From Paenibacillus sp. ACRRY (GTDB lineage: Bacteria > Bacillota > Bacilli > Paenibacillales > Paenibacillaceae), in NCBI RefSeq assembly GCF_022346995.1, contig NZ_JAKRNM010000001.1, forward strand, positions 1,736,001 through 1,800,000: a stretch of 64,000 nucleotides of DNA, written 5' to 3'. Each line of letters begins with the position of its first letter. The stretch's first letter is position 1. This document shows, one piece after another, positions 24,932-34,375 of the stretch. The translations under genes and the position numbers were made by a program. The notes beneath the pieces are model-generated. The model did no database searches, was not told the origin of the DNA, and worked only from the letters and a program-made list of their open reading frames with translations.

Positions 24932-25353
24932 CCTTTGGATTCCGTGCTTGGCGTTTTGGATCGTGCTACACGGAACGTAGCTGTGGCCATACATCCCAGT
25001 GTACCTGATGCATCACGAATTTCCGATTGGGCGGTGAGGCTCCGTCCGGCTTGGTGCAGCACCGTGGCTGTCACCATTAGTTCACCCTGTTTCATTGGTG
25101 CCAGAAAATGTACATTCAGATTGGTCGTAACACAGCTGTCCACAGCCATCGCTGCTGTGGCCACCATCCCCATCGCTTGGTCCATCAGGGAAGTGAGCAC
25201 TCCGCCATGAATTATCCCCATCGAGTTCGTATGATGTTCCCCAGCCGTTAATGCGATCTGTACTTCCTTTTCATTCCCTTTGATATAACGACAACCCAGG
25301 AACCCCCAGAATCGTTCATTTCCCTCTGCGACCATTTTATCCAAAATATCCAT
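24928..25353 (-). CDS. PaaI-family hotdog thioesterase
   Basis: A 141-residue single hotdog-fold enzyme. The PaaI signature is clear: SMGIIHGGVLTSLMDQAMGMVA (catalytic region about 44-65) and VTTNLNVHFLAPMKQGEL. The family hydrolyses acyl-CoA thioesters; the natural acyl group is not predictable. The start MDILDKMVAEGNERFWGF is typical. It forms its own unit upstream of the NAD cluster. Confidence 0.87.
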   Translation of the reverse strand: MDILDKMVAEGNERFWGFLGCRYIKGNEKEVQIALTAGEHHTNSMGIIHGGVLTSLMDQAMGMVATAAMAVDSCVTTNLNVHFLAPMKQGELMVTATVLHQAGRSLTAQSEIRDASGTLGCMATATFRVARSKTPSTESKG

Positions 25354-25521
25354 TTTCCATTTCCCCTTTGTTGCACATTAAAGTTATCGACTAAGTTGTC
25401 TATATTTTTTATTGTATTTGTAATCTTGCTTCTGACTCTCGGATGCTATCTTCTTCATACAGATGATCTTTATTAATAAGCCTGCTCTTGCTAGCCTAGT
25501 CTTATTCCTATATGGCGTTCA

Positions 25522-25653
25522 TCAGACGTACACGCGCAAAAGAACCCCACTGTGTGGAGCTCCTTCGAAATGTATTTCAAGATCGATTGTGTTAGCTCCC
25601 TGTTCGTATAAGTCAAAAAAGGCGCGGACCGCGTCCGCACCCTTCTTGTCCAT
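25522..25653 (-). CDS. 43-residue small ORF coupled to ymcA (TAATG)
   Basis: ATG at 25653-25651 overlaps the ymcA stop as TAATG, a typical reinitiation arrangement. The peptide begins MDKKGADAVRAFFDLYEQGA and continues with alternating strand-like segments (TIDLEIHFEG, GVLLRVYV) to TGA at 25524-25522. Its composition is protein-like rather than random. Against it, a terminator-like hairpin (25615-25641) lies within codons 5-13. Either the ORF is real and expressed by read-through, or the resemblance is chance. No family is recognised. Confidence 0.45.
   Translation of the reverse strand: MDKKGADAVRAFFDLYEQGANTIDLEIHFEGAPHSGVLLRVYV
25615..25641 (-). terminator. Terminator-like hairpin after ymcA
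   Basis: On the minus strand GGTGCGGAC/GTCCGCGCC (9 bp, one G-U) with loop GCG is followed by TTTTTT. It begins 12 bases after the ymcA stop and lies inside the 43-codon ORF. Confidence 0.75.
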
Positions 25654-26105
25654 TAACCGCAGCTGGTCGGAGGTGAATCCGTGCCTGCCTCCACATTCAC
25701 TTTCTCGGAAACGGTATCCCGAATGACGGAGATGACAAGTTGAAGCAGGTAGTTGATATCGCTTTGGCTTTGCTGGAACTCGGTTACCAATGGGATGCTG
25801 TCCAGCTCATCCTGCAAATCTTCAATTTCCTGTTCAATTTTGCTGACCATCTCTGCATTTTTGAAGCTCTCGAAGGCAACGATCTCCTTCTGCTTCTTCT
25901 TGATTGTTGCAATCAATTGCTGGATACGCTCATGATCGCGAATTTTGGACTCAGCCTGTTGGAACTGTCTTACTTCCTCGCTTGTGCCGAGCATATCAGC
26001 CAATTCTTTGGCTTTTCCCATAATGTCGTCGCGTATGACCAGATTGCGCGTATCGTAGGTAGGCATTCCATAATGGTTGTACTGCACTTCTTCTTCCTGC
26101 GCCAC
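25653..26105 (-). CDS. ymcA: RicA/YmcA regulator of the Y-complex
   Basis: A 150-residue YlbF/YmcA-family helical protein. The core is LVIRDDIMGKAKELADMLG, an Ala/Glu-rich coil, then LQDELDSIPLVTEFQQSQSDINYLLQLV, matching YmcA. In B. subtilis RicA works with RicF and RicT to promote RNase Y processing, sporulation and competence. A single cysteine is at the C-terminus (SPPTSCG), where RicA proteins carry Fe-S ligand cysteines. The GTG start at 26105 follows GGAG; the upstream open frame lies in a repeat-like region. It is downstream of miaB, as in Bacillus. Confidence 0.87.
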   Translation of the reverse strand: MAQEEEVQYNHYGMPTYDTRNLVIRDDIMGKAKELADMLGTSEEVRQFQQAESKIRDHERIQQLIATIKKKQKEIVAFESFKNAEMVSKIEQEIEDLQDELDSIPLVTEFQQSQSDINYLLQLVISVIRDTVSEKVNVEAGTDSPPTSCG

Positions 26106-26149
26106 TGAAATCGCTCCATTTCTATGAGATATTATAAGATGAATTCCTA

Positions 26150-26345
26150 GCAATATTAGCTCTAAACGACTGCTAATTACCGCTACGGCTACGGATCGTT
26201 CTTTCGATCGCTGTTGTCCCCAAGTTCCCCTGATTAAATTTATCAAATGTTAAAACTACGGGACAAAGGCGAACGCTGCCGCTTCTACAGAATCGATTCC
26301 GTCCCCTGCGCTACTTTCGCTGTAACGTCCAAACCCAATATTAAG
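26150..26345. repeat. Structured, probably interspersed intergenic element
   Basis: The gap between ymcA and miaB holds several self-complementary segments: GATCG-TTCTTT-CGATC (about 26193-26208), the palindrome GAATCGATTC (about 26289-26300), and GGGAC...GTCCC enclosing a GC-rich stretch (about 26261-26308). Two parts end alike (CGATCGCTGTTGTCCCC and GAATCGATTCCGTCCCC), suggesting a duplicated unit. No ORF or promoter is evident. From general familiarity I suspect related copies occur elsewhere in Paenibacillus genomes, but no second copy is in this window. Confidence 0.45.
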
Positions 26346-26378
26346 CCACTCTAATTCATCTTATTCGGTTGTGTTGTA

Positions 26379-27935
26379 TTACTGATTGGCGGCTACGGGC
26401 TCGGTGAGCAGGTTGCCACGGATATAAAAAGTCATCGGATCGGTAATTTCCACGTTCACAAAAGTACCAATCAATTCTTTGGGTCCTTCGAAATGCACCA
26501 GCTTATTACTGCGTGTACGTCCTGCAAGGACGTTGGAATTCCGCTTGCTCTCGCCCTCGACGAGCACTTCAACGATCTTGCCACGCTGCTGTTCATTGCT
26601 TCTGTGGCTGTATTCATTGATAGTTTCGTTCAGGCGTTTCAAGCGTTCCTTCTTCACTTCCATCGGCACGTTATCCTCCATCACCGCAGCAGGCGTACCT
26701 TCGCGAGGGGAGTAGATAAATGTATAGGCAAAATCATACCCTACTTCGCGCACCAGTGACAATGTATCTTCGAACTGCTCATCTGTCTCACCTGGGAAAC
26801 CAACGATAATGTCCGTAGTCAGAACAACATTCGGGATGGCAGTCTTAATCTTATCCGCCAGCTGAAGATAGTGTTCACGGCTATACTTACGGCTCATTCG
26901 TTTCAGCACATCTGTACTGCCAGACTGTACTGGGAGGTGGATGTGTTCCACCAGGTTTCCACCCTTGGCAAGCACCTCAATCAGTCGATCATCGAAATCT
27001 CGTGGGTGACTGGTTGTAAACCGTACACGTGGAATGTCGATTTTGCGAATATCGTCCATCAGGTCACCGAAGCTGTATTTCAGATCCGTAAAATCCTTGC
27101 CATAAGCATTAACATTCTGTCCAAGCAATGTGATTTCCTTGAATCCCTGCCTTGCCAGCTCACGAACCTCGGCGATTACGTCTTCCGGTCTGCGGCTGCG
27201 TTCTTTGCCCCGCGTAAACGGAACGATGCAATATGTACAGAATTTGTCACAGCCATACATGATATTCACCCAGCCGCGCATGCCTTCACGCTTCTTCGGC
27301 AGGTTCTCGATAATGTCGCCTTCCTTGGACCATACCTCAACAACCATTTCCTTGCTGAAGAGTGCTTCCTGAATCAGATGCGGCAGCCGGTGAACGTTAT
27401 GCGTACCAAAGATCATATCCACAAAGCCGTGCTTTTGCATGATCCGGTTCACGACGCCTTCTTCCTGGGACATGCACCCGCATACGCCGAGAAGCAGTCC
27501 TGGACGCTCCGTCTTCAGCGTTTTGAGGTGACCCAGCTCACCAAACACCTTATCTTCCGCATTTTCCCGGATGGCACATGTGTTCAGCAATATAATATCC
27601 GCCTCTTTGCGGTCCTCGGTTGCCTGATAACCCATGGATTCCAGAAGTCCCTTAATGGTCTCGGAATCATGCTCGTTCATCTGACAGCCGTACGTATATA
27701 CGATATAGTGTTTGCCTTTACCAATCGTTTTCAGTTCGTCCGGTACTGCATTCTCATAAAGCACCTGAACGTCTTCCTTGCCCCGTTGTTTCTCCTGACG
27801 ATGATTAGGCTCCGACTTGATGTTGATCTCACGGCCCCGAATTCGAATCTTTTTGCTGAATTCATCTTGCGAAATTACTTTGGCATCGGAGAAATCAAAA
27901 TACTGGGAGTAATCCTTTTTTGAGTCTTTAGCCAT
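26379..27935 (-). CDS. miaB: tRNA-2-methylthio-N6-dimethylallyladenosine synthase
   Basis: A 518-residue radical-SAM methylthiotransferase that modifies A37 of tRNAs reading UNN codons. The N-terminal UPF0004 domain has three cluster cysteines ([36 protein letters not shown]). The radical-SAM motif is [16 protein letters not shown] (CxxxCxxC). A TRAM domain closes the protein ([13 protein letters not shown]...). About 65 residues of charged N-terminal extension are normal for Bacillales. A perfect TATAAT lies about 200 bases upstream. Confidence 0.95.
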   Translation of the reverse strand: MAKDSKKDYSQYFDFSDAKVISQDEFSKKIRIRGREINIKSEPNHRQEKQRGKEDVQVLYENAVPDELKTIGKGKHYIVYTYGCQMNEHDSETIKGLLESMGYQATEDRKEADIILLNTCAIRENAEDKVFGELGHLKTLKTERPGLLLGVCGCMSQEEGVVNRIMQKHGFVDMIFGTHNVHRLPHLIQEALFSKEMVVEVWSKEGDIIENLPKKREGMRGWVNIMYGCDKFCTYCIVPFTRGKERSRRPEDVIAEVRELARQGFKEITLLGQNVNAYGKDFTDLKYSFGDLMDDIRKIDIPRVRFTTSHPRDFDDRLIEVLAKGGNLVEHIHLPVQSGSTDVLKRMSRKYSREHYLQLADKIKTAIPNVVLTTDIIVGFPGETDEQFEDTLSLVREVGYDFAYTFIYSPREGTPAAVMEDNVPMEVKKERLKRLNETINEYSHRSNEQQRGKIVEVLVEGESKRNSNVLAGRTRSNKLVHFEGPKELIGTFVNVEITDPMTFYIRGNLLTEPVAANQ

Positions 27936-28344
27936 TTCCTTCGGTCACTCCTTACAGCCTCTATTAATAAAAGTTTCAAGTTCTTAAGACGACACGCTGC
28001 ATCAGGCATTTGTATATTCGTTCGATATGAGCAGCAACCGCTTCAAAAAGTCACTATCTCATATTTCCAAATTCGTTATCTCTCTTGGATTCTTATCGAT
28101 TACGTGAATATGCACCAAAAGAGCATTACATCAAATTATAACATGAACTGGGCTGTAATTCCACATTCTAAGCCGCCATACATTTAACAATCCTAGCATA
28201 CAAACTCTGCCTCATAAGTGACGCAAAATACACAAAAACCCGAGCACAACCTCTTCGCTGTGTTAAAACAGCTTCCCAGGATGTACTCAGGTTTTTTAAG
28301 TTGTTCCAACCGAGGAAAACTCGGTTGAATGATGGTTCATTTGA
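27936..28344. other. Intergenic region: miaB leader and pduL terminator
   Basis: The 409-base gap holds a minus-strand -10 box TATAAT (28140-28135) with a poor -35, giving a miaB leader of about 190 nt, and the pduL terminator at its right end. No ORF or RNA gene was recognised. Confidence 0.5.
28233..28297 (-). terminator. Terminator of pduL
   Basis: On the minus strand AACCTGAGTACA pairs with TTGTGCTCGGGTT (two G-U pairs), enclosing an inner GCTGT/ACAGC stem, followed by TTTTT. Confidence 0.7.
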
Positions 28345-28917
28345 TTAGTCGATGATTTCAGCAGTGTCGCCGTTACGCGCGCCAGCAGCGTTAGCTTCAT
28401 CTGTGTCAATATGCATGTCCAATGCGAAAGAGTCAGATACACGAGCCAGTACATTTTCAAGTACCAGACCACGATCTCCGCCAAGGCGAACTTTCAGCAT
28501 TTGTTTGTCCTCGATACCCCATTTAGCAGCATCGGAGGTGTGGAAGTGGATATGACGGGCAGCAACGATTACACCTTTATCGATCGTAACTTCACCAGCT
28601 GGTCCTTTGATTGTGATGCCTGGTGTACCTTCAATGCTTCCGGACTCGCGAACAGGAGCCTTAACGCCAATGGCGAAAGAGTCTGTCATAGAGATTTCCA
28701 GTTGTGTCTCAGGACGCACAGGTCCAAGGATACGCACTTTATCAAACTGTCCTTTGGAACCGATGACTGCTACTGTTTCGTTCGCAGCATATTGACCAGG
28801 TTGGGACAGAGGTTTAAACTCAGTCAATTCGTAGCCTTTACCAAACAAAATTTCAACGTGCTCTTGGGATACATGAATGTGACGGGCAGATACGCCCACA
28901 GGTACTGTTTTACTCAT
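28345..28917 (-). CDS. pduL: PduL-type phosphate acyltransferase
   Basis: A 190-residue PTAC-family enzyme that interconverts acyl-CoA and acyl phosphate (propanoyl or acetyl). Two similar beta-barrel halves each carry a metal site: SARHIHVS and AARHIHFH. There is no N-terminal encapsulation peptide and no microcompartment gene nearby, so it is likely a free cytosolic phosphotransacetylase. ATG 28917 follows AAGGAG; GTG 28929 is closer than normal to the site. A TATAAT box is at 28983-28978. Confidence 0.92.
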   Translation of the reverse strand: MSKTVPVGVSARHIHVSQEHVEILFGKGYELTEFKPLSQPGQYAANETVAVIGSKGQFDKVRILGPVRPETQLEISMTDSFAIGVKAPVRESGSIEGTPGITIKGPAGEVTIDKGVIVAARHIHFHTSDAAKWGIEDKQMLKVRLGGDRGLVLENVLARVSDSFALDMHIDTDEANAAGARNGDTAEIID

Positions 28918-29117
28918 CGTGAATTTCACTCCTTGTTTATCTGTGGCCTACGATTAGGCTCTTAACAATCCAATGGTATTATACCCCTTTTTGACTTGAA
29001 ATGAAAACGAACTGGTGAAAATTCATGAAATACACTTATTTCACAATCAATAATATCCTTATTTTGTAAAACAATCTGTGTTGGATGCAGTGCTCTCGCG
29101 AATGCAATTGGTGTTTA

Positions 29118-30080
29118 TTACAAATTCCCTTCAGGCAGATGTTTCCCAAGATAACTCATGGCGTTATCCCACAGCCAACCGCGTACCAGCTTTTCGTCGT
29201 AATGTTGAAGAAGCGTTTCAATCAGCCTCGGATATTGGCCCGTGTGTTCAAGACCTTGAATGTAAGTGGGTATTCCATCAAAGTCCGAGCCCATCATTAG
29301 GTGCTGCTCCCCGCCAAGCGAACAGATCTGTTCAATATGAGGCAGCAAATGTTCGATTTTGACCTCGCCCTCCTGCTTCACAAACCAGGGAACAAACGTC
29401 AGCCCAATTCGCCCTTCCCTTGCAATGATAGCCCGGATCTGGTCATCCTTCAGATTACGTACATTCGGACAAACCGTATAGCTGTTGGAATGGGAAGCAA
29501 TAAACGGACGCTCGCTCAGCTCAGCCAGCTCCCAGAACCCCTTCTCCGTGAGATGTGACACATCCAGCAGCATGCCAATCCGATTACACAGGCGGACCAA
29601 TTCCCTGCCTCTCTCGGTCAATCCGGCTCCGCGCTTCTCCATCACACCATCAGCTGCCCAATTGGCATAATTCCAGGTGAGCCCTACTATCCGTACTCCC
29701 ATTTGGTAACAAAGCTCTAGATAAAACAGGTTCCCCTCAAGTCCGTCTACACCTTCCAGCGTCAACAGACCCCAAGGATTAGCCGTTTGACCGACCTCAC
29801 CAACCTGTTCCCGCCATAATAATCTGTTTACGCCCCCAAGCCGATCAGGGCTCTTCTCCACACGGGTGCGATATACTTCAAGTTGACCAACGACGTGTTC
29901 AAACTTGCCCCTGCCGAGCACTTCAGGCAAGTAAATGGCAAATGCCTGCAGACCCACATTCCCTTGTTCCATCCGCTCCAGATTAACATCCAGTGCACCA
30001 TCTTCGAATGACAACGCAGACTGCATCAACATTTTGCTAAGCGCATCACAGTGAAAATCGGCTACTTGCCACTTGGTCAT
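29118..30080 (-). CDS. Peptidase M19 membrane-dipeptidase family protein
   Basis: A 320-residue TIM-barrel metallopeptidase of the renal dipeptidase family. The zinc ligand motif is DFHCDALSK at the N-terminus; a bridging Glu is in LLTLEGVDGL, and later ligands are in DVSHLTEKGFWE and FIASHSNSYTV. GSDFDGIPTYIQGL is the family C-terminal motif. There is no signal peptide. These enzymes cleave dipeptides, including those with D-residues. It sits between spoVS and pduL. Confidence 0.9.
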   Translation of the reverse strand: MTKWQVADFHCDALSKMLMQSALSFEDGALDVNLERMEQGNVGLQAFAIYLPEVLGRGKFEHVVGQLEVYRTRVEKSPDRLGGVNRLLWREQVGEVGQTANPWGLLTLEGVDGLEGNLFYLELCYQMGVRIVGLTWNYANWAADGVMEKRGAGLTERGRELVRLCNRIGMLLDVSHLTEKGFWELAELSERPFIASHSNSYTVCPNVRNLKDDQIRAIIAREGRIGLTFVPWFVKQEGEVKIEHLLPHIEQICSLGGEQHLMMGSDFDGIPTYIQGLEHTGQYPRLIETLLQHYDEKLVRGWLWDNAMSYLGKHLPEGNL

Positions 30081-30133
30081 GATTAACCCTCCCTATGTAA
30101 TCCCTATTCTTTTTAAACTTATAGACAGAATGC

Positions 30134-30163
30134 AAAAAAACCTGTCTACTCTGTAAACAGGTT
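30134..30163 (-). terminator. Terminator of spoVS
   Basis: On the minus strand AACCTGT and ACAGGTT form a stem, followed by seven T residues. Confidence 0.75.
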
Positions 30164-30182
30164 CAATGCATCATCACATGTA

Positions 30183-30443
30183 TTATCTGGGCTCCACAAT
30201 CAGCTTAATGGCCGTTCGATCCTCACCGTCTATCACAATGTCTGTAAAAGCTGGAATACAAATCAAGTCAACTCCGCTTGGTGCTACAAATCCCCGGGCT
30301 ATCGCTACCGCTTTAATGGCTTGGTTCAGTGCTCCCGCTCCAATGGCCTGCAGTTCAGCATTTCCACGTTCACGAAGAACTCCTGCAAGTGCGCCGGCTA
30401 CGGAATTGGGATTGGACTTTGCTGAAACTTTTAATACTTCCAT
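30183..30443 (-). CDS. spoVS: Stage V sporulation protein S
   Basis: An 86-residue Alba-like protein of exactly the usual length: MEVLKVSAKSNPNSVAGALA, AIGAGALNQAIKAVAIARG, and C-terminal AIKLIVEPR. It is needed for normal coat and cortex development and for dehydration of spores, and probably binds nucleic acid. Its place just downstream of ymdB and rny is the same as in B. subtilis. Confidence 0.95.
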   Translation of the reverse strand: MEVLKVSAKSNPNSVAGALAGVLRERGNAELQAIGAGALNQAIKAVAIARGFVAPSGVDLICIPAFTDIVIDGEDRTAIKLIVEPR

Positions 30444-30560
30444 GGTAAGTACCTCCCTGGGAATGTTGAATGTTTGTTTCCACTTACTAGATGTTATTCG
30501 CGGGAGGTAAAAAAATTCCTTCTTTTTAGACGGGTTTCCTTACAAAATGGGACAATACCC

Positions 30561-31355
30561 CTATTCCATGCGCCACTCGTCTTCCATCAGTCGGATTTTT
30601 TCAATTTTGGTTGCTGCACCTGTGGACTCGTCAATTTCAACAAATACACCGTGGAAATGCCACTTGCCGTCATCAACTACAAAGCGTACTGGCAACTGGG
30701 TGTAAAATTTTCGCAGTACCGCTTCGCGCTCCATACCGAGGATTCCATCACGCGGCCCGACCATACCCGCATCCGTCAAGTATGCTGTCCCTCCAGGTAG
30801 AATACGGTCATCATTACTTTGTACATGTGTATGTGTACCTACGACCAGTGACGCACGCCCATCCAGATGCCAGCCCATGGCAATTTTCTCCGAAGTGGCC
30901 TCGGCATGCATATCGACCAGAATGCATTTGTGATCTCGGCGCAGCTCATCCACAATCTCATCCGCAACGCGAAATGGGCAATCAAGTGCGGGCAAAAACG
31001 TACGACCCTGCAAATTCACGATCGCCAGCTCCTTGCCTTCCCCTTTGACCACCGTGTACCCTCTGCCTGGTGTTCCTGGTGGAAAGTTGGCAGGTCGGAT
31101 CATGCGTGGTTCGTCATCTATAAAATCAAAAATGTCCTTATTGTCCCAAGTATGGTTGCCAAGCGTAATCCCGTGCACACCCCAGTTGAAAAACTCATTG
31201 GCAATAGCCCCCGTGATTCCACGGCCCGCTGCTGCATTTTCTCCATTCACAATAACCACATGTGGTTTATATTTCGTCTTCAGATACGGCAAGTTCTCCT
31301 TCAAAGCCTTACGTCCTACATTACCCACAATATCACCGATGAACAGTACTTTCAT
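30561..31355 (-). CDS. ymdB: YmdB phosphodiesterase (TIGR00282)
   Basis: A 264-residue metallophosphoesterase. Motifs are MKVLFIGDIVGNVGRKAL (metal Asp), VNGENAAAGRGITG, GITLGNHTWDNKDI, DMHAEATSEKIAMGWHLDGR and GTHTHVQSNDDRILPGGTAY. The B. subtilis homologue hydrolyses 2',3'-cyclic nucleotides and controls biofilm and motility decisions. Downstream of rny by about 155 bases; a hairpin after rny separates them. Confidence 0.93.
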   Translation of the reverse strand: MKVLFIGDIVGNVGRKALKENLPYLKTKYKPHVVIVNGENAAAGRGITGAIANEFFNWGVHGITLGNHTWDNKDIFDFIDDEPRMIRPANFPPGTPGRGYTVVKGEGKELAIVNLQGRTFLPALDCPFRVADEIVDELRRDHKCILVDMHAEATSEKIAMGWHLDGRASLVVGTHTHVQSNDDRILPGGTAYLTDAGMVGPRDGILGMEREAVLRKFYTQLPVRFVVDDGKWHFHGVFVEIDESTGAATKIEKIRLMEDEWRME

Positions 31356-31471
31356 TGCATTGCCTCCTTAATTCCCCGCAAGCTTACCTTGGTGTAACCA
31401 GTATCAAGTCTTTGCGGCATCCCTAACCCATTAGTTCTTCTTACCAAGCCCATTGATGGGCTTTCAACAGG

Positions 31472-31500
31472 AAAAGTGGCCCACTACAGCGGCCACTTTT
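31472..31500 (-). terminator. Hairpin terminator after rny
   Basis: AAAAGTGGCC and GGCCACTTTT form a perfect 10-bp stem 11 bases after the rny stop; the T-run is the stem's own TTTT. Confidence 0.7.
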
Positions 31501-31510
31501 CCGTAAAGCT

Positions 31511-33061
31511 CTATTTAGCGTATTCAACCGCCCGGGTTTCCCGGATGACGGTGACTTTGATATGACCCGGATAATCGAGTTCATTCTCGATCATCTTCGT
31601 GATGTCACGTGCGAGACGGAATGCTTCCGCATCGTCGATTTTCTCAGGCTGTACCATAACGCGAACTTCGCGTCCGGCCTGAATGGCATACGATTTCTCG
31701 ACACCTTCGAACGATTCCGAAATCTCTTCCAGTTTCTCCAGTCGTTTGATATACGTTTCCAGTGTTTCGCGGCGTGCACCCGGTCTTGCTGCAGACAGTG
31801 CATCTGCTGCACCAACCAGCATGGCAATGACCGAAGTTGCTTCGCAATCCCCGTGATGGGACGCGATACTGTTGATTACTACCGGATGTTCCTTGTATTT
31901 CTTCGCCAGCTCCACGCCGATTTCAACGTGTGATCCTTCCACTTCGTGATCCAGCGCTTTACCGATGTCATGCAATAGACCTGCACGTCTTGCAAGTGTA
32001 ACGTCTTCTCCGAGTTCGCCAGCCATCAGTCCAGCCAGATAAGCGACCTCCATTGAATGCTTCAAGACGTTCTGACCGTAACTTGTACGGAACTTCAACC
32101 GGCCCAGTATTTTGATCAGATCCGGATGCAGACCATGCACACCCACTTCAAAGGTAGCTTGCTCACCATATTCACGGATGCGCTCGTCCACTTCTTTGCG
32201 GGATTTCTCAACCATCTCTTCAATGCGTGCCGGGTGAATGCGTCCGTCAGCCACCAATTTCTCGAGGGCAGTACGGGCAATCTCACGACGGATCGGGTCA
32301 AAGCCCGACAGAATAACTGCTTCTGGCGTATCATCGATAATAAGGTCAATCCCCGTAAGGGTTTCAAGCGCACGGATGTTACGTCCTTCACGACCGATAA
32401 TCCGGCCTTTCATTTCTTCATTAGGCAAGGTTACAACGGATACCGTTGTCTCTGCCACATGGTCAGCTGCACAACGCTGAATGGCAAGGGTAATAATTTC
32501 GCGGGATTTCTTGTCCGCCTCTTCCTTCGCCTGCTGTTCAATGTCCTTGATCATTTGAGCCGTCTCATGACGAACTTCCTGTTCTACGTTGGACAGTATG
32601 ATACTGCGTGCATCTTCCATGGTGAGGTTGGATATACGCTCCAGCTCCGTCACCTGATTTTTGTAGATCATTTCGATCTGCTGCTGTGTCTCATCAATAC
32701 GTTTCTCTTTGTTGGCCACTTGCTCTTCTTTACGTTCGAGTGATTCCATCTTTTTATCCAGCGACTCTTCTTTTTGCAACAATCGTCTTTCTTGTCGTTG
32801 AATTTCATTCCGACGTTCACGAGTGTCTTTTTCAGCTTCGGCCCGAATGCGATGAATTTCATCCTTCGCTTCCAGCACCGTCTCTTTCTTCTGTGCTTCT
32901 GCCTCTTTCTTCGCGTTCTCAACGATCTGTACGGCAGCTTGTTCCGCACTGGAGATTTTAGCCTCTGCAAGAGATTTGCGAATAAAATATCCGACTCCGA
33001 ACCCAATAACGAGCGCGGCCACAACGAGAACGATCGTGATTGCAATGTCCATACTGTTCAC
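31511..33061 (-). CDS. rny: Ribonuclease Y
   Basis: A 516-residue endoribonuclease, the main initiator of mRNA decay in Firmicutes. A single membrane anchor (about 6-27, [20 protein letters not shown]) is followed by a long coiled coil rich in Glu/Lys/Arg (about 35-190), a KH domain ([19 protein letters not shown]) and an HD domain ([21 protein letters not shown]). It acts at the inner membrane with the Y-complex, of which YmcA is encoded nearby. Promoter at 33301-33330; a small hairpin CCAAGG/CCTTGG lies in the leader. Confidence 0.95.
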   Translation of the reverse strand: MNSMDIAITIVLVVAALVIGFGVGYFIRKSLAEAKISSAEQAAVQIVENAKKEAEAQKKETVLEAKDEIHRIRAEAEKDTRERRNEIQRQERRLLQKEESLDKKMESLERKEEQVANKEKRIDETQQQIEMIYKNQVTELERISNLTMEDARSIILSNVEQEVRHETAQMIKDIEQQAKEEADKKSREIITLAIQRCAADHVAETTVSVVTLPNEEMKGRIIGREGRNIRALETLTGIDLIIDDTPEAVILSGFDPIRREIARTALEKLVADGRIHPARIEEMVEKSRKEVDERIREYGEQATFEVGVHGLHPDLIKILGRLKFRTSYGQNVLKHSMEVAYLAGLMAGELGEDVTLARRAGLLHDIGKALDHEVEGSHVEIGVELAKKYKEHPVVINSIASHHGDCEATSVIAMLVGAADALSAARPGARRETLETYIKRLEKLEEISESFEGVEKSYAIQAGREVRVMVQPEKIDDAEAFRLARDITKMIENELDYPGHIKVTVIRETRAVEYAK

Positions 33062-33300
33062 CTCCTCGTTGGTTCCTCCAAGGCACTCCTTGGGTCAATT
33101 TGCTGTTTTCAAACTTACATATGTTTGGGAATAACGATACCTACGGCGATCCCCCGCCGATTTTCATTTCAAGTGTACATGTTACCACGTACTATTCGCT
33201 GCCTTCAGCGAATCCATAATCATGAAGGGTAAATCCTAAGAAACCGAAACCGCTTTTTTGGAAGGAAAAAGGGTTGTCCATTTCTTACAGACTCATGTCC

Positions 33301-33330
33301 ATTTTAGTATTTGACGAAAGAAATTGTCAA
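33301..33330 (-). promoter_or_regulatory. Promoter of rny
   Basis: On the minus strand TTGACA (33330-33325), 18 bases, TAAAAT (33306-33301). The leader to the rny ATG is about 235 nt. Confidence 0.65.
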
Positions 33331-33358
33331 GAGAATGCAGCACACTGTGTAGTCTCTG

Positions 33359-34096
33359 TTAATCCCATGGTAACAACTCGTCATCTTCAGAATCTTCGAC
33401 TTCATCTTCTTCAATTAAACAATTCACAACTTTACGTACCATATCCATAGGAAAACCGCGTCGCATCAAGAAGGGAAGCGTTTTGCGTTTCTTCTCCGTA
33501 ACGTCCCCTTTGACTTGGTTCCACTTCTTTCGCCCTGCGGTCAAAGCTGTCTCAAACTCCACATCCGCATCCACGCCTTCAAGCGCTTCAACAATGAGCT
33601 CATTGGCAATGCCCTTTTGACGCAGCTCTTGCCTTATCCACAGTTTTCCCTTCCTCTGGCCTGTCATACGCTGCCTTGTCCATTCCTTCGCAAACCCTTC
33701 ATCGTCCACCAGCTTCTCCTGCTCAAGTCGATCCAGCACTTCTTCAATTAACGGTACGGCGAACTCTTTCTGACGAAGTCGCTGGCTTAATTCATGCCTT
33801 GTACGCTGTTTGTGCTCTAAGTAACGCAATGCCTGCACATAGGTCTGCTGCCGCTCATCCGCTACTATGATCTCTTCGAGATCTTTCTTCACAAATGTGT
33901 TGCCCCGAGTCATTCGATATTTGATCATTACATCTTCCAGAACAGTTATCGAGTACAAACCGAACGTGATCCGGTACCGGGCCTGCCTGCTTTTTGTTCG
34001 CTCTACCCGTGTAATCGTAAGTTCTTCGTTATCCGGAAATTGGGAGATCCCCTCCAGTTCTGCTGTTTCGTACAAATCATCATCATGTTGATCCAT
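33359..34096 (-). CDS. recX: Regulatory protein RecX
   Basis: A 245-residue RecX family protein of three-helix repeats: YVQALRYLEHKQRTRHELSQ, EEVLDRLEQEKLVDDEGFAK, RQRMTGQRKGKLWIRQELRQ and GIANELIVEAL. RecX binds RecA filaments and modulates their activity. It is longer than E. coli RecX, with an extra N-terminal region of about 95 residues (ELTITRVERTKSRQARYRI), as in other Bacillales, and an acidic tail. It is downstream of recA, with a terminator between. Confidence 0.9.
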   Translation of the reverse strand: MDQHDDDLYETAELEGISQFPDNEELTITRVERTKSRQARYRITFGLYSITVLEDVMIKYRMTRGNTFVKKDLEEIIVADERQQTYVQALRYLEHKQRTRHELSQRLRQKEFAVPLIEEVLDRLEQEKLVDDEGFAKEWTRQRMTGQRKGKLWIRQELRQKGIANELIVEALEGVDADVEFETALTAGRKKWNQVKGDVTEKKRKTLPFLMRRGFPMDMVRKVVNCLIEEDEVEDSEDDELLPWD

Positions 34097-34184
34097 TCAG
34101 GTCTCTCCCTCCTTTTTGTTCAACTCTGTATCTTTCTAATTATGAAGTACCTATCTTCTTAAAGAAAACTGCAGACCAAAATGC

Positions 34185-34208
34185 AAAAAGCCGGGAATCC
34201 AACCCGGC
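34185..34208 (-). terminator. Terminator of recA
   Basis: On the minus strand GCCGGG/CCCGGC with a 7-base loop, followed by TTTTT. It lies about 170 bases after the recA stop. Confidence 0.8.
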
Positions 34209-34230
34209 ACCAGCTCACTCAATAAATGTG

Positions 34231-34290
34231 CTAACAGCCCCTGTCCAATGGACAGGAGCTGTTAGACAGCGCGCGAGAACACGCGCCGTC
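34231..34290 (-). other. Hairpin-rich 3' UTR of recA
   Basis: Between the recA stop (34376) and its terminator are two more strong stems: CTAACAGC-cCCTGTCC/GGACAGG-aGCTGTTAG (34231-34265) and GAC-GCGCG/CGCGC-GTC (34265-34290). No ORF with a usable ribosome site is present. The arrangement suggests a stable 3' UTR fragment. Confidence 0.5.
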
Positions 34291-34375
34291 TCCCCTAGCA
34301 GGATCGGATCAATTTCATCCTCCCCAATCCGAGAAGTCCAGTAAGAACCTTCTGGAGCCTCCCAGCAAGGAAGAA

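Noticed and set aside
25463..25726. Plus-strand frame of 87 codons in the ymcA-thioesterase gap
   Set aside because: No ribosome site or promoter; the opposite strand has the more protein-like 43-codon ORF and a terminator.
26871..27923. Long plus-strand frame (350 codons) opposite miaB
   Set aside because: It is fully antisense to a canonical miaB with all cluster cysteines, has no ribosome site, and its product has no recognisable domain.
34300..34330. Tiny ORF starting ATGAAATTGATCCG in the recA 3' UTR
   Set aside because: Only six codons, with GGGGAGG directly abutting the ATG; the spacing is too short for initiation.
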